Positions 31,738 to 41,573 of a stretch of DNA of 64,000 nt are shown here, one piece after another. Under the pieces are notes generated by a model that saw nothing but the letters and a program-made list of their open reading frames with translations, was not told the DNA's origin and searched no databases. A program made the translations under genes and the position numbers. Every line of letters begins with the position of its first letter. Within the stretch, counting starts at the first letter, position 1. This DNA comes from Vibrio sp. AND4 (lineage in GTDB: Bacteria; Pseudomonadota; Gammaproteobacteria; Enterobacterales; Vibrionaceae), in NCBI RefSeq assembly GCF_000171815.1, contig NZ_ABGR01000006.1, forward strand, positions 122,130-186,129, in the 5' to 3' direction.

Positions 31738-31823
31738 CGTTTCTTGGACTAAAGTTGCGACATTGTGGGAGATTTTGTGTGTGATCTTCCGTATGATGCG
31801 AAAAAAGCTGGCAAAAAAAATAT

Positions 31824-32801
31824 ATGAAACTTAGTAAATTACTCGTCCTTGCTCTGCTGTCTCCTGCGGCAGTTGCTTCCACCAAATCCACAGTCTCCTT
31901 TACTCTAGATAACGATGGTATCTTTGGCGTTGACCAAGACTACACCAATGGCATTTTCCTTTCTTACGCGACAGAAAAACTTCGTGAAGATAAAGAGTGG
32001 AATTGGTTTACACTCAATAATAACAGCCAAAATAACGTCGATAAAATTGAAATCGTGCTCGGTCATAAGATGTTCACACCCAGTCAAATCGAAGCTGATT
32101 ACCCTCTTACGAACGAACGACCTTACGCTGGCTACCTTCATACCGAAATCAACTACATCTCATTGACTGATGATAAAGCCGTTCGCTACAACTTCACGGT
32201 AGGTGCAACAGGTGAGAGCTCGTTTTCAGAGAAAGCGCAGGAACTAGTACACGGCATTACAGGCTCACCGGACCCTAAAGGTTGGGATTACCAGATTGAT
32301 GATGGAATCGCCTTCAGCGTTGGTTACCGCGCATTCAACAAATTGATACGCAGTGAAGGTGAAGACACACAGTGGGAAATCACCAATGTAAACGATATCA
32401 ATGCAGGTAACTTCCGAAGTGATGTTTCACAAGGTGTGATGTTCCGTTGGGGTACTGACCTAGCAAGCAGCATTGGCGCTGCAAACATCAGTGTTGAGAG
32501 CCCATTCCATGCCAGTATGCTGGCCAAAAGCTCTTCTAGTTGGTTCTTATTTACTGGTTTTGAAGGTCGCTACCGCTTCAATGATATCACCATTGAAGGT
32601 GATCGCTCCGGTTTACCTGAGCCATCTGAACAATATGATGTGACGTTACAAAACTGGCAAGCGAGTGCTGTCGCTGGTGCCACTTGGTATAACCAAAACT
32701 ATGGCGCAAGTTTAACATTTACCGTGAAAACACCGGACTATGAAGAAGCCCAAACCGACGTTTACGGTACTGGCTCTCTATCTTTGTTTGCTTTCTTTTA
32801 A
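31824..32801 (+). CDS. Lipid A 3'-O-deacylase family outer-membrane protein (LpxR/DUF2219)
   Basis: A 325-residue protein with signal peptide MKLSKLLVLALLSPAAVA. The mature part has the LpxR landmarks in order: LDNDGIFGVDQDYTNG (active-site Asn/Asp region), GHKMFTPSQ, NERPYAGYLHTEIN, and the His segment ELVHGITGSPDPKGWDYQ. It ends SLSLFAFF with a terminal Phe, as in outer-membrane barrels. In Salmonella LpxR removes the 3'-acyloxyacyl chain from lipid A in a Ca-dependent way. Enzyme activity here is inferred. It has terminators on both sides, so it is probably transcribed alone between pflB and pflA. Confidence 0.82.
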   Translation: MKLSKLLVLALLSPAAVASTKSTVSFTLDNDGIFGVDQDYTNGIFLSYATEKLREDKEWNWFTLNNNSQNNVDKIEIVLGHKMFTPSQIEADYPLTNERPYAGYLHTEINYISLTDDKAVRYNFTVGATGESSFSEKAQELVHGITGSPDPKGWDYQIDDGIAFSVGYRAFNKLIRSEGEDTQWEITNVNDINAGNFRSDVSQGVMFRWGTDLASSIGAANISVESPFHASMLAKSSSSWFLFTGFEGRYRFNDITIEGDRSGLPEPSEQYDVTLQNWQASAVAGATWYNQNYGASLTFTVKTPDYEEAQTDVYGTGSLSLFAFF

Positions 32802-32816
32802 CGAAAAGCCACTTCG

Positions 32817-32842
32817 ATGGCGTGTGAGCCTTCACTCGCCAT
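32817..32842 (+). terminator. Hairpin after the LpxR-like gene
   Basis: ATGGCG-GTGA pairs with TCAC-CGCCAT with one T-T mismatch and a GCCT loop, followed by TTTCTTC. A probable terminator with a short T-run. Confidence 0.55.
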
Positions 32843-32945
32843 TTTCTTCACTCATTATCTCGCCAACAAACTCCGCTTTGACTGTTTTAACCCTTCAATT
32901 TGTAATAAAATAACGCCTAGAATTGATTATAAATGAGAGCAAAAG

Positions 32946-33686
32946 ATGTCAACTACTGGTCGTATTCACTCGTTCGAGTCATGTGGTACCGTAGACGGGC
33001 CTGGTATTCGTTTTATCGTCTTCTTGCAAGGCTGCTTAATGCGCTGTAAATATTGCCACAACCGTGATACTTGGGATACGCATGACGGCAAGGAAGTGAC
33101 AGTAGAAGAGATTATTGCTGAAGCAAAAACCTATCGTCATTTCATGAATGCATCAGGTGGCGGCATTACTTGTTCTGGCGGCGAAGCAATGCTTCAGCCT
33201 GAATTTGTGCGTGACTTCTTCCGCGCAGCTAAAGCTGAGGGCATTCATACCTGCCTAGACACTAACGGCTATGTCCGCAAGCATACCGAGGTTATCGACG
33301 AAGTGTTGGATGCGACTGACCTTGTCATGCTTGACCTTAAGCATATGAAAGACGAGACCCATCAGGAATTCATCGGCGTCTCTAATCGCCGCGTTTTAGA
33401 TTTTGCTCGTTACCTCCATAAGGTTGGTCAAAAAACTTGGATCCGTTATGTCGTTGTTCCGGGCTACACTGACGAGCCCGAAGCTGCGCACATGCTTGGT
33501 GAGTTCATTGAAAACATGGATAACATAGAGAAGGTCGAACTTCTGCCTTACCATAAGCTTGGCGCACACAAATGGGAAGCGCTTGGTATTGAATATCCGC
33601 TTGAGGGTGTCAATCCCCCATCAAAAGAGACCATGGATGAAATCCAATCAATCCTTTCCCAATATCATCCAAATGTGAAATACTAA
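32946..33686 (+). CDS. pflA: Pyruvate formate-lyase activating enzyme
   Basis: Radical-SAM enzyme that installs the glycyl radical on PflB. The 246 residues match E. coli PflA. The 4Fe-4S motif CLMRCKYC gives C30, C34 and C37, the SAM-binding GGE motif is in [12 protein letters not shown], and the N-terminus has [16 protein letters not shown]. It is separated from pflB by an LpxR-like gene and two terminators, so it must have its own promoter in 32843-32945. Confidence 0.97.
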   Translation: MSTTGRIHSFESCGTVDGPGIRFIVFLQGCLMRCKYCHNRDTWDTHDGKEVTVEEIIAEAKTYRHFMNASGGGITCSGGEAMLQPEFVRDFFRAAKAEGIHTCLDTNGYVRKHTEVIDEVLDATDLVMLDLKHMKDETHQEFIGVSNRRVLDFARYLHKVGQKTWIRYVVVPGYTDEPEAAHMLGEFIENMDNIEKVELLPYHKLGAHKWEALGIEYPLEGVNPPSKETMDEIQSILSQYHPNVKY

Positions 33687-33740
33687 ATGACATTCAGCTA
33701 TTAAGTTGAACGTTACATTAGGCTTATGAACAGATTGAAG

Positions 33741-33767
33741 ATACCAGCAGATTGCTGGTATTTTTTT
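33741..33767 (+). terminator. Rho-independent terminator of pflA
   Basis: ATACCAGCA (33741-33749) / TGCTGGTAT (33753-33761), three-base loop, followed by TTTTTT. Confidence 0.9.
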
Positions 33768-33900
33768 ACCCATACACCACACTGGTATTTGGTTCGAACA
33801 AACAAATGGAATGAGCCTCATGCCCTATCGTACTCATATTGGACGTATTAAAAAATACTAAGCCGTAAGCAGAGCACAAAGGAAAAACGTAGGACAACAC

Positions 33901-34566
33901 ATGGATTGGTTTAATTTCGTTTCGGTCATCATTGTTTGCTGGGTCGCCGTCATTTACTGCCTACCGGATTGGCGACAAGTCGTCTGGCCGAAAATGGAAC
34001 AAGAAAAGCCATTCCAACATTTGGTCTTCGCGACACTGTTCCTTCTTAGTATTTTGTGGACAGCTAAAGCTGGGGTGAAAGAAGGGTTACAAATCCATTT
34101 TCTGGCTGTAACAACGCTAACCTTGATGTACGGTTGGCGGATGGCTTTTCTGATGTGTATCCCTGTTATAGTGGTCAATTATCTGATTTATGACATTCCA
34201 CTCCCTACACTACCAAGCGCGCTTATACTTTCTGCGCTGGTGCCAATACTCATTAGCCACCTCATTTTTCTGCTCAGCTATCAATACCTACCACGCAATA
34301 TATTTGTTTTCATTTTTGCGGCAGGGTTCTTCAATGGTGCGCTCACTGGTAGCCTACATTTACTTATCAACGCTTTTTATTACCTTACTGTCGGTGATTA
34401 CGACTGGCAAACCATCCAACATAACTACTTTGTTTTCGTCCCATTACTTGCTTTCCCGGAGGGGCTCCTGAACGGAATGTCACTGGCCGTGTTAACGGTT
34501 TTCAAACCAGAGTGGTTAAGAGTCTTTTCAGACCGAGACTATATATACAACCATTATCGTAAATAA
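33901..34566 (+). CDS. CbiM/ECF-permease-like membrane protein (COG3235)
   Basis: A 221-residue integral inner-membrane protein with about seven hydrophobic segments. The core LQIHFLAVTTLTLMYGWRMA plus the later FNGALTGSLHLLINAFYYLT resembles the permease/substrate-capture component of ECF-type metal importers (CbiM superfamily). The N-terminal His-rich CbiM motif is not present. No ATPase or T-component gene is adjacent, so transport is unproven. It stands alone between the pflA terminator and yfbU. Confidence 0.7.
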   Translation: MDWFNFVSVIIVCWVAVIYCLPDWRQVVWPKMEQEKPFQHLVFATLFLLSILWTAKAGVKEGLQIHFLAVTTLTLMYGWRMAFLMCIPVIVVNYLIYDIPLPTLPSALILSALVPILISHLIFLLSYQYLPRNIFVFIFAAGFFNGALTGSLHLLINAFYYLTVGDYDWQTIQHNYFVFVPLLAFPEGLLNGMSLAVLTVFKPEWLRVFSDRDYIYNHYRK

Positions 34567-34725
34567 GCAGTCACCACCAAAGAGGCTCGGTATTTGCGGA
34601 CAGAATAAATTCAGCAATTCTTAGTATTTTCTATATTAAATAGGTGTTGAGATCATGTTTCACCTTCGCTCGAAACGTTAAGCTAAGCACATTAATAATG
34701 TATTAGATTATTTAGTGAGGTCATC

Positions 34726-35226
34726 ATGGAAATGTCAAACGCTCAACGTTTGATCCTATCAAACCAATACAACCTAATGTCTCAACTTGACCCTAGCAAC
34801 TCGGCGAAATACAGCCGCCTGCGAACTATTGTAGAACGTGGCTACGAACTGCAAATGCACGAACTGAACAAAAACTTTGGCTGCATCACTGAAGCCGAAT
34901 GTCGCGAAGTCATTGACATCATGGAGATGTACCACGCGATGCAAGAGTCAAACAAAATGCTGGACGACGAGGAACGCGACAAATTTGATCAACGTCGTCA
35001 ACAATTCCTTGGCTTTGATATCGCCACAGAAGCACAACAAGTCCACTACGTTCGCTTTCTCGTGGACTCTGAAGGCCTCTACCCTCAGTTTGATAAGGCA
35101 GACCATCACTTTAACAGCCAAATACCAATGCTAGACAAATACCGCCGCATGCTTAAAACATGGCGCAATTGTCCGCGTCAATACCACTTGTGCGCAAACG
35201 AACTGGCGCAAATCTTTAACGCATAG
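34726..35226 (+). CDS. yfbU: YfbU family protein (UPF0304)
   Basis: A 166-residue soluble helical protein. It begins [20 protein letters not shown] and ends [18 protein letters not shown], matching E. coli YfbU (164 residues) along its whole length, including [13 protein letters not shown] and [10 protein letters not shown]. The function is not established, although E. coli YfbU has been linked to cell death on overexpression. It is monocistronic, with its own terminator. Confidence 0.92.
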   Translation: MEMSNAQRLILSNQYNLMSQLDPSNSAKYSRLRTIVERGYELQMHELNKNFGCITEAECREVIDIMEMYHAMQESNKMLDDEERDKFDQRRQQFLGFDIATEAQQVHYVRFLVDSEGLYPQFDKADHHFNSQIPMLDKYRRMLKTWRNCPRQYHLCANELAQIFNA

Positions 35227-35241
35227 TTCATCAAACATCTG

Positions 35242-35271
35242 AAAAGGAGCGAAAATGCGCTCCTTTTTCTT
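35242..35271 (+). terminator. Rho-independent terminator of yfbU
   Basis: AAAAGGAGCG (35242-35251) / CGCTCCTTTT (35258-35267), six-base loop, followed by TCTTT. Confidence 0.88.
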
Positions 35272-35713
35272 TACCCCTATCACATCTCAGCCCTCTCGTT
35301 AGACCTGATTAAGGCGTTTCTTCTCCGCAATTTAAGAACGTACCACTAGTAATATTGTTCTTACACTTGCTAGCGGATTTCTATTGCATCGTTCCCTTGC
35401 TCAAATTGTTAAATCTCTAAACAGTGATTTAACTTTCACTTTTACAATAAATTCATAATTGTTAAGCAAAATTGGAAATCCCCGACTAGGCTTAAAGTGG
35501 GAAAGGGAGAGATTGAATAACGCTTATCCATCGCTTTCTGTTGCACTGAAAAATAGTCCACAAAGCAAAATCTATGGTGTGATCTGGCTTGTGTCCAGTA
35601 CAAACCAAACGTGATAACAGGACGTATAACTCGTACAACGAAAGGCATAAAAAGAGTGGGTAAGCCTGCGTAAACGTTTGTCGGTAGACTGACTAGTTAA
35701 AGGGGAAAGCGAC
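35272..35713. other. Intergenic region upstream of yeaG
   Basis: About 440 bases with no credible gene; it should carry the yeaG-yeaH-ycgB promoter. In E. coli yeaGH responds to RpoS and to nitrogen control. I searched by eye for a sigma-54 GG-N10-GC pair and found no good match. Confidence 0.4.
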
Positions 35714-37648
35714 ATGAGTATTTTTGACCACTATCAATCAAGATATGAAGCAGCAAAAGATGAAGAGATGTCGTTACAGGATTTCTTGGCCCTGTGTAAA
35801 GACGACAAAAGTGCTTACGCTAATGCAGCAGAGCGCCTGCTTCTGGCTATCGGAGAGCCTGAAGTCATTGACACTGCTAAAGACCCAACGCTGAGCCGTA
35901 TATTCTCCAATCGTGTCATCTCACGCTATGAAACCTTCAAAGACTTTTACGGTATGGAAGACGCAATTGAACAGATTGTTTCTTACCTCAAACACGCAGC
36001 GCAAGGTTTAGAAGAACGCAAACAAATCTTATATCTGCTCGGCCCTGTTGGTGGTGGTAAATCGTCACTTGCCGAGAAGCTAAAAGCGTTAATGGAAAAA
36101 ATGCCAGTTTATGTATTGAGTGCTAACGGCGTACGAAGCCCGGTTAACGACCACCCATTCTGCCTTTTTAACCCAACGGAAGATGGTGAGATCCTTAAGA
36201 AAGAGTACGGTATTGAACACCGTTACTTACGCTCAATCATGTCACCATGGGCAGCGAAACGTCTGCATGAATTTGGTGGCGACATCACCAAATTCAAAGT
36301 GCTTAAAGTTAGACCTTCCATTCTCGACCAAGTAGCGATTGCGAAAACCGAGCCCGGCGATGAAAATAACCAAGACATTTCATCTTTAGTTGGTAAAGTC
36401 GATATTCGTCAGCTCGAGCATTACTCGCAAGACGACCCAGATGCCTACAGCTACTCTGGCGCCCTGTGTAAAGCGAACCAAGGCTTGATGGAATTCGTTG
36501 AGATGTTCAAAGCGCCAATCAAGGTTCTTCACCCACTTTTGACGGCAACCCAAGAAGGTAACTTCAACGGCACCGAAGGTTTATCGGCGATTCCATTCGA
36601 TGGCATGATACTAGCGCACTCAAACGAATCGGAGTGGCAAACCTTCCGTAACAACAAGAATAATGAAGCGTTCTTGGACCGTGTATACATAGTGAAGGTA
36701 CCTTACTGCCTACGTGTATCGGAAGAAGTGAAGATCTACCAGAAACTGCTTGAAAACAGTGAACTTTCCAAAGCGCCTTGTTCTCCGAGTACACTCGAGA
36801 CTCTGGCCCAATTCAGTATACTTTCTCGACTTAAAGAGCCTGAAAACTCATCCCTCTTTTCTAAAATGCGAGTGTACGACGGTGAGACACTGAAAGACAC
36901 GGATCCAAAAGCGAAGAGCTACCAAGAGTACCGTGACTATGCAGGTGTCGATGAAGGCATGAATGGCCTATCTACACGTTTCGCGTTTAAAATCTTATCG
37001 CGGGTATTTAACTTCGACCAGACTGAAGTGGCGGCCAACCCTGTTCATCTGTTCTACGTCATTGAACAGCAAGTAGAACGCGAGCAATTTCCTCCTGAAG
37101 CGGCCGAGAAATACCTTGAGTTTTTGAAAGGTTACCTAGTACCTCGCTATGTCGAGTTCATCGGCAAAGAAGTTCAGACTGCATATTTAGAATCGTACTC
37201 AGAATACGGTCAGAACATTTTCGACCGCTACGTAACGTACGCTGATTTTTGGATCCAAGACCAAGAATACCGCGATCCAGAAACTGGACAGCTGTTCGAT
37301 CGCGCTTCTCTTAACGCTGAACTAGAGAAAATCGAAAAAACGGCTGGCATCTCCAATCCAAAAGATTTCCGCAACGAAATCGTTAACTTTGTGCTTCGTG
37401 CGAAGGCCAATAACAATGGTCTCAACCCGGTTTGGACCAGCTACGAAAAACTGCGCACAGTAATCGAGAAAAAAATGTTCTCTAACACAGAAGAACTGCT
37501 TCCGGTTATTTCATTCAATGCGAAAACCTCTTCTGAAGATCAGAAGAAACACGACGACTTTGTCGCTCGCATGATGGAAAAAGGTTACACAGAGAAACAG
37601 GTTCGCCTGCTTTCTGAGTGGTACCTACGAGTACGTAAGTCATCCTAA
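35714..37648 (+). CDS. yeaG: PrkA-type serine protein kinase YeaG
   Basis: A 644-residue protein, the same length as E. coli YeaG. The N-terminal AAA+ PrkA domain has Walker A GPVGGGKS at 110-117. The C-terminal PrkA kinase-like domain ends ARMMEKGYTEKQVRLLSEWY. E. coli YeaG shows protein-kinase activity and is needed for survival of sustained nitrogen starvation. AAAGGGGAAAG precedes the ATG. It heads a three-gene operon with yeaH (45 bases downstream) and ycgB. Confidence 0.96.
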   Translation: MSIFDHYQSRYEAAKDEEMSLQDFLALCKDDKSAYANAAERLLLAIGEPEVIDTAKDPTLSRIFSNRVISRYETFKDFYGMEDAIEQIVSYLKHAAQGLEERKQILYLLGPVGGGKSSLAEKLKALMEKMPVYVLSANGVRSPVNDHPFCLFNPTEDGEILKKEYGIEHRYLRSIMSPWAAKRLHEFGGDITKFKVLKVRPSILDQVAIAKTEPGDENNQDISSLVGKVDIRQLEHYSQDDPDAYSYSGALCKANQGLMEFVEMFKAPIKVLHPLLTATQEGNFNGTEGLSAIPFDGMILAHSNESEWQTFRNNKNNEAFLDRVYIVKVPYCLRVSEEVKIYQKLLENSELSKAPCSPSTLETLAQFSILSRLKEPENSSLFSKMRVYDGETLKDTDPKAKSYQEYRDYAGVDEGMNGLSTRFAFKILSRVFNFDQTEVAANPVHLFYVIEQQVEREQFPPEAAEKYLEFLKGYLVPRYVEFIGKEVQTAYLESYSEYGQNIFDRYVTYADFWIQDQEYRDPETGQLFDRASLNAELEKIEKTAGISNPKDFRNEIVNFVLRAKANNNGLNPVWTSYEKLRTVIEKKMFSNTEELLPVISFNAKTSSEDQKKHDDFVARMMEKGYTEKQVRLLSEWYLRVRKSS

Positions 37649-37693
37649 CCAATTTGAGTTAGGTCGCTTGTGAAACATGAAGAGGGCTATTTC

Positions 37694-38965
37694 ATGGCGC
37701 AATTTATAGACCGAAGGCTCAATGGCAAAAACAAGAGCGCTGTTAATCGACAGCGCTTCTTGAAGCGTCATAAAGAGCAGATTAAAGAGTCGGTAGCTGA
37801 CGCAGTGAATCGACGCTCAATCACGAACACGGAAACGGGCGAAGACGTTGCAATACCGCACAAAGATATCAACGAACCTATGTTCCATCAGGGCAAAGGG
37901 GGTGAACGAGAGCGCGTGCACCCAGGCAACGACCAATTTATCACTGGTGACAAAATAGAACGTCCGAAAGGCGGTGGCCAAGGTGGTGGTGCTGGTGAAG
38001 GCAATGCTAGCCCCGACGGCGAAGGTCAGGATGAGTTCGTTTTCCAAATTTCAAAAGATGAGTATCTCGACATCCTATTTGAAGATTTAGAACTACCGAA
38101 CCTTGAAAAAAATCAAATTGCTAAAATTACCGAGTGGAAAACACACCGCGCGGGTTATCAAACTGCTGGCATGCCGTCCAACATTGCGATTGTTCGTTCA
38201 CTGCAACAATCGTTAGCACGACGCACTGCAATGACCGCAGGTAAAAAACGTCTTCTCACCGAGTTGGAGGATGAACTAACTCGCATCAAAAACATCGAGC
38301 CTGCTCAACAACTTGAAGAAAATCGCCTGAAGAAAGAAATTCAAGATCTGCGCAAGACCATTGAAAACGTACCATTCATCGATACTTTCGACTTACGTTT
38401 TAAAAACTATGAGAAGCGCCCTGTACCATCCAGTCAAGCAGTGATGTTCTGCCTGATGGACGTGTCAGGTTCTATGGACCAAGCCACCAAAGACATGGCA
38501 AAACGCTTCTATGTGCTTCTTTACCTATTTTTAACACGTACCTATGAGAACGTTGAAGTGGTATTCATTCGACATCATACCCAAGCCAAAGAAGTCGACG
38601 AGCATGAGTTTTTCTATTCACAGGAAACAGGGGGCACCATTGTGTCGAGCGCGCTCAAACTAATGCACGAGATCGTACAAGAACGCTACCCCGTAGGCCA
38701 GTGGAACATCTATGCCGCTCAAGCATCTGATGGGGATAACTGGGCGGATGATTCACCTCGTTGCCGAGAACTACTCATTAACAAGTTACTCCCCAACTGT
38801 CAGTACTATTCATACATCGAGATTACACGACGTACGCATCAAACCCTGTGGCATGAATATGAAAAGCTGTTTGAAGCCTTTCCAAACTTCGCCATGAAAA
38901 ACATCCGCTCTGTAGAAGATATCTTCCCGGTCTTCCGAGAACTATTCCAAAAAGAAACAGCGTAA
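37694..38965 (+). CDS. yeaH: VWA-domain protein YeaH (DUF444/UPF0229)
   Basis: A 423-residue cytoplasmic protein. The N-terminal part is basic ([20 protein letters not shown]). A Gly-rich linker near 95-115 leads into a conserved core, and a C-terminal von Willebrand A domain carries the MIDAS motif LMDVSGSMD (about residue 250). The start at 37694 gives MAQFIDRR, as in E. coli YeaH; an upstream start at 37670 adds eight unrelated residues. It always accompanies yeaG-type kinases and is thought to act with YeaG in stress adaptation; no biochemical role is known. Confidence 0.94.
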   Translation: MAQFIDRRLNGKNKSAVNRQRFLKRHKEQIKESVADAVNRRSITNTETGEDVAIPHKDINEPMFHQGKGGERERVHPGNDQFITGDKIERPKGGGQGGGAGEGNASPDGEGQDEFVFQISKDEYLDILFEDLELPNLEKNQIAKITEWKTHRAGYQTAGMPSNIAIVRSLQQSLARRTAMTAGKKRLLTELEDELTRIKNIEPAQQLEENRLKKEIQDLRKTIENVPFIDTFDLRFKNYEKRPVPSSQAVMFCLMDVSGSMDQATKDMAKRFYVLLYLFLTRTYENVEVVFIRHHTQAKEVDEHEFFYSQETGGTIVSSALKLMHEIVQERYPVGQWNIYAAQASDGDNWADDSPRCRELLINKLLPNCQYYSYIEITRRTHQTLWHEYEKLFEAFPNFAMKNIRSVEDIFPVFRELFQKETA

Positions 38966-38976
38966 GGGGGCTAGCG

Positions 38977-40536
38977 ATGAACACCGCAACGACAAACCTT
39001 TCGGGGGAGGCCCCGAAAAAGCGTAGAGAAAATATGCTACCAGATGGCCCCGACTGGACGTTTGAGCTGCTGGAACGCTACCATAAAGAAATAAAACGTG
39101 TCGCAGAACATTACCGTCTCGATACCTACCCCAATCAGATCGAGGTAATCACCTCGGAACAAATGATGGACGCGTACTCGAGCATAGGTATGCCCATCAA
39201 CTACAACCACTGGTCTTTCGGTAAAAAGTTCATCCAGACGGAACAAAACTATAAGCACGGACAGATGGGATTGGCATACGAGATCGTCATTAACTCTGAT
39301 CCATGCATCGCCTATTTAATGGAAGAAAATACCATTACCATGCAGGCACTGGTTATTGCTCATGCTTGTTATGGGCATAACTCCTTCTTTAAAGGTAATT
39401 ACCTATTCCAAACTTGGACCGATGCTGGCTCAATTATAGATTATCTCCTGTTCGCTAAAAACTACATTGCGAAATGCGAGGAACGCTACGGGGTACATGA
39501 AGTCGAACAGCTGCTCGACTCTTGCCATGCCTTAATGAATTTTGGTGTGGACCGTTATAAACGCCCTGAAAAAATTTCTATCAACGAGGAGAAAGCGCGT
39601 CAGGAAGAGCGTGAGGCATACCTACAATCGCAAGTGAATCAGCTATGGCGAACTGTTCCGCAATCAAAAACGGAAGAGGAAGACACAAAAATTCGCTTCC
39701 CCAGTGAGCCGCAAGAGAACTTACTCTATTTCTTTGAGAAACACGCCCCTCTTCTTGAACCATGGCAACGTGAGATTTTGCGTATCGTGCGCAAGGTAAG
39801 TCAATACTTCTACCCACAGAAGCAAACTCAGGTCATGAATGAGGGCTGGGCGACTTTCTGGCACTACACCATACTTAATCATCTTTATGATGACGGCTTA
39901 GTGTCTGAGAAGTTCATTCTCGAGTTTCTACACAGCCACACTAGCGTGGTTGCGCAGCCATCATATAACAGTCCGTACTTTAGCGGCATTAACCCTTACG
40001 CACTTGGCTTTGCGATGTTTCGCGACATCAAACGTATCTGTGAAGAGCCAACAAACGAAGACAAAGAGTGGTTCCCTGAGTTAGCAGGATCAGACTGGCT
40101 AGAAGCGGTTCACTTTGCGATGCATAACTTCAAGGACGAGAGCTTTATTAGCCAATATTTGTCACCGAAACTCATGCGTGATTTTAAATTGTTTGCCATC
40201 AACGATGATGATCGCAAAAATTTCATCGAAGTTGCAGCCATTCATGATGAGATGGGGTACCGACGCATACGCGAAACTCTGGCGGCGCAGTACAACTTGG
40301 CGAATCTGGAGCCGAACATTCAAGTCTTTAACGTGGATGTCCGTGGTGACCGTTCGCTCACGTTACAATACGTCCCTCATAACCGAATTCCTTTGGATAA
40401 CAGTTACGAAGAGGTATTGAAGCACGTGTATCGCTTATGGGGCTTCGATGTCATTTTAGAAGAAGTCAAAGACACAGGACACCGAGAAATCCTCTCAACC
40501 TGTCCGAAACGAAATCAATACGACACCAATATCTAG
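38977..40536 (+). CDS. ycgB: SpoVR family protein YcgB
   Basis: A 519-residue protein of the SpoVR family (E. coli YcgB is about 510). Recognisable segments are LPDGPDWTFELLERYHKEI, ALVIAHACYGHNSFFKGN, and NEGWATFWHYTILNHLYD. The conserved His/Glu content hints at a metal site, but no activity is established. It starts 11 bases after yeaH, with GGGGG upstream, completing a kinase / VWA / SpoVR operon. In E. coli ycgB is separate from yeaGH, so the linkage here is informative. Confidence 0.94.
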   Translation: MNTATTNLSGEAPKKRRENMLPDGPDWTFELLERYHKEIKRVAEHYRLDTYPNQIEVITSEQMMDAYSSIGMPINYNHWSFGKKFIQTEQNYKHGQMGLAYEIVINSDPCIAYLMEENTITMQALVIAHACYGHNSFFKGNYLFQTWTDAGSIIDYLLFAKNYIAKCEERYGVHEVEQLLDSCHALMNFGVDRYKRPEKISINEEKARQEEREAYLQSQVNQLWRTVPQSKTEEEDTKIRFPSEPQENLLYFFEKHAPLLEPWQREILRIVRKVSQYFYPQKQTQVMNEGWATFWHYTILNHLYDDGLVSEKFILEFLHSHTSVVAQPSYNSPYFSGINPYALGFAMFRDIKRICEEPTNEDKEWFPELAGSDWLEAVHFAMHNFKDESFISQYLSPKLMRDFKLFAINDDDRKNFIEVAAIHDEMGYRRIRETLAAQYNLANLEPNIQVFNVDVRGDRSLTLQYVPHNRIPLDNSYEEVLKHVYRLWGFDVILEEVKDTGHREILSTCPKRNQYDTNI

Positions 40537-40579
40537 CTTGTATATCAGCTAAGTTTTGTGGAATCTATCCCACCGTCAT

Positions 40580-40607
40580 GAAAAAAGGCTCCTAGAAAAG
40601 GAGCCTT
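40580..40607 (-). terminator. Terminator of the comEC-kdsB operon
   Basis: AAGGCTCCT (40585-40593) / AGGAGCCTT (40599-40607), five-base loop. The T-run is on the minus strand (40586-40581), so it chiefly ends kdsB; it may also end ycgB. Confidence 0.8.
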
Positions 40608-40638
40608 ACTAATCTAAAAAACCACAGTGGCAAACATA

Positions 40639-41394
40639 TTATGCTTGCGTAGCAACAAATGCTCGCACTAACTCTAAATCTTCTGGTGTGTCGACACCCG
40701 CCGCTGGCGCTTCTTTTGCAACCTCAACATGAATATTTTCTCCGTACCAAAGCACTCGAAGTTGCTCCAAGCACTCGATTTGCTCAAGGGGGCTTGGCTG
40801 CCAATTCACATAAGTATTGATAAAGCCTGCACGATAAGCATAGATGCCGATATGACGCATCAATGGATTCACGATCGTTTTGTCTTGTTGAGAAAAATGG
40901 TCACGATCCCAAGGAATCGTTGCTCGACTGAAGTACATGGCATAACCACGCTTGTCCGTCACCACTTTTACTGCGTTCGGGTTGAAGACTTCCAGCTCCG
41001 ATTCAATCTCAACCGCAAGCGTTGCCATTGGTGCATCGCAACCTGCTAAGTTATCAGCCACTTGACGAATAATAGACGGCGGAATTAACGGTTCATCACC
41101 CTGAACATTCACCACAATGTGATCGGCAGGAATAGCCATTTTTTCTACCACTTCTGCAAGTCGCTCAGTACCAGATTCATGATGGGGAGAAGTCATACAG
41201 ACCTTACCACCAAACTGCTCTGCTGCCGCCGACACGCGCTCATCGTCGGTTGCAATAATCACATCTTCAGCGCCTGCTTGTAATGCTTGTTCGTAAACCC
41301 ATTGGATCATTGGTTTACCACCAATATCCGCCAATGGCTTACCCGGTAAGCGGCTTGACGCGTAACGCGCAGGAATAACAACCGTAAAAGACAT
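40639..41394 (-). CDS. kdsB: 3-deoxy-manno-octulosonate cytidylyltransferase (CMP-KDO synthetase)
   Basis: Activates KDO as CMP-KDO for lipid A-core synthesis in the cytoplasm. The 251 residues show [21 protein letters not shown] at the start (CTP-binding), [10 protein letters not shown] (the metal-binding Asp) and the usual HIGIYAYR and QIECLEQLR segments. The ATG overlaps the ycaR stop (TAATG at 41396-41392). Last gene of the comEC-msbA-lpxK-ycaR-kdsB run. Confidence 0.98.
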   Translation of the reverse strand: MSFTVVIPARYASSRLPGKPLADIGGKPMIQWVYEQALQAGAEDVIIATDDERVSAAAEQFGGKVCMTSPHHESGTERLAEVVEKMAIPADHIVVNVQGDEPLIPPSIIRQVADNLAGCDAPMATLAVEIESELEVFNPNAVKVVTDKRGYAMYFSRATIPWDRDHFSQQDKTIVNPLMRHIGIYAYRAGFINTYVNWQPSPLEQIECLEQLRVLWYGENIHVEVAKEAPAAGVDTPEDLELVRAFVATQA

Positions 41395-41573
41395 TAGCGC
41401 CCCTCGTCCATACTCATGGTTCTTGCTTCTGGCTCCAACAGAACTGGAATACCCTCTTTGATTGGGTAAGCAAGGCGATCCAGTTTGCAGATCAACTCTT
41501 GATTTTCTTTATCGTACGTCAGCTTACCTTTGCACACAGGGCAAGCTACAATCTCAAGCAGACGGTGATCCAT
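41394..41573 (-). CDS. ycaR: YcaR family Trm112-like zinc-ribbon protein
   Basis: A 59-residue protein, [18 protein letters not shown] then [18 protein letters not shown], matching E. coli YcaR (60 residues) and its Trm112-like fold. It has one CPVC pair and a lone Cys29. Its ATG lies inside the last 20 bases of lpxK, and its stop overlaps kdsB, so all three are translationally coupled. In E. coli the order is msbA-lpxK-ycaQ-ycaR-kdsB; ycaQ is missing here. The function is unproven. Confidence 0.92.
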   Translation of the reverse strand: MDHRLLEIVACPVCKGKLTYDKENQELICKLDRLAYPIKEGIPVLLEPEARTMSMDEGR

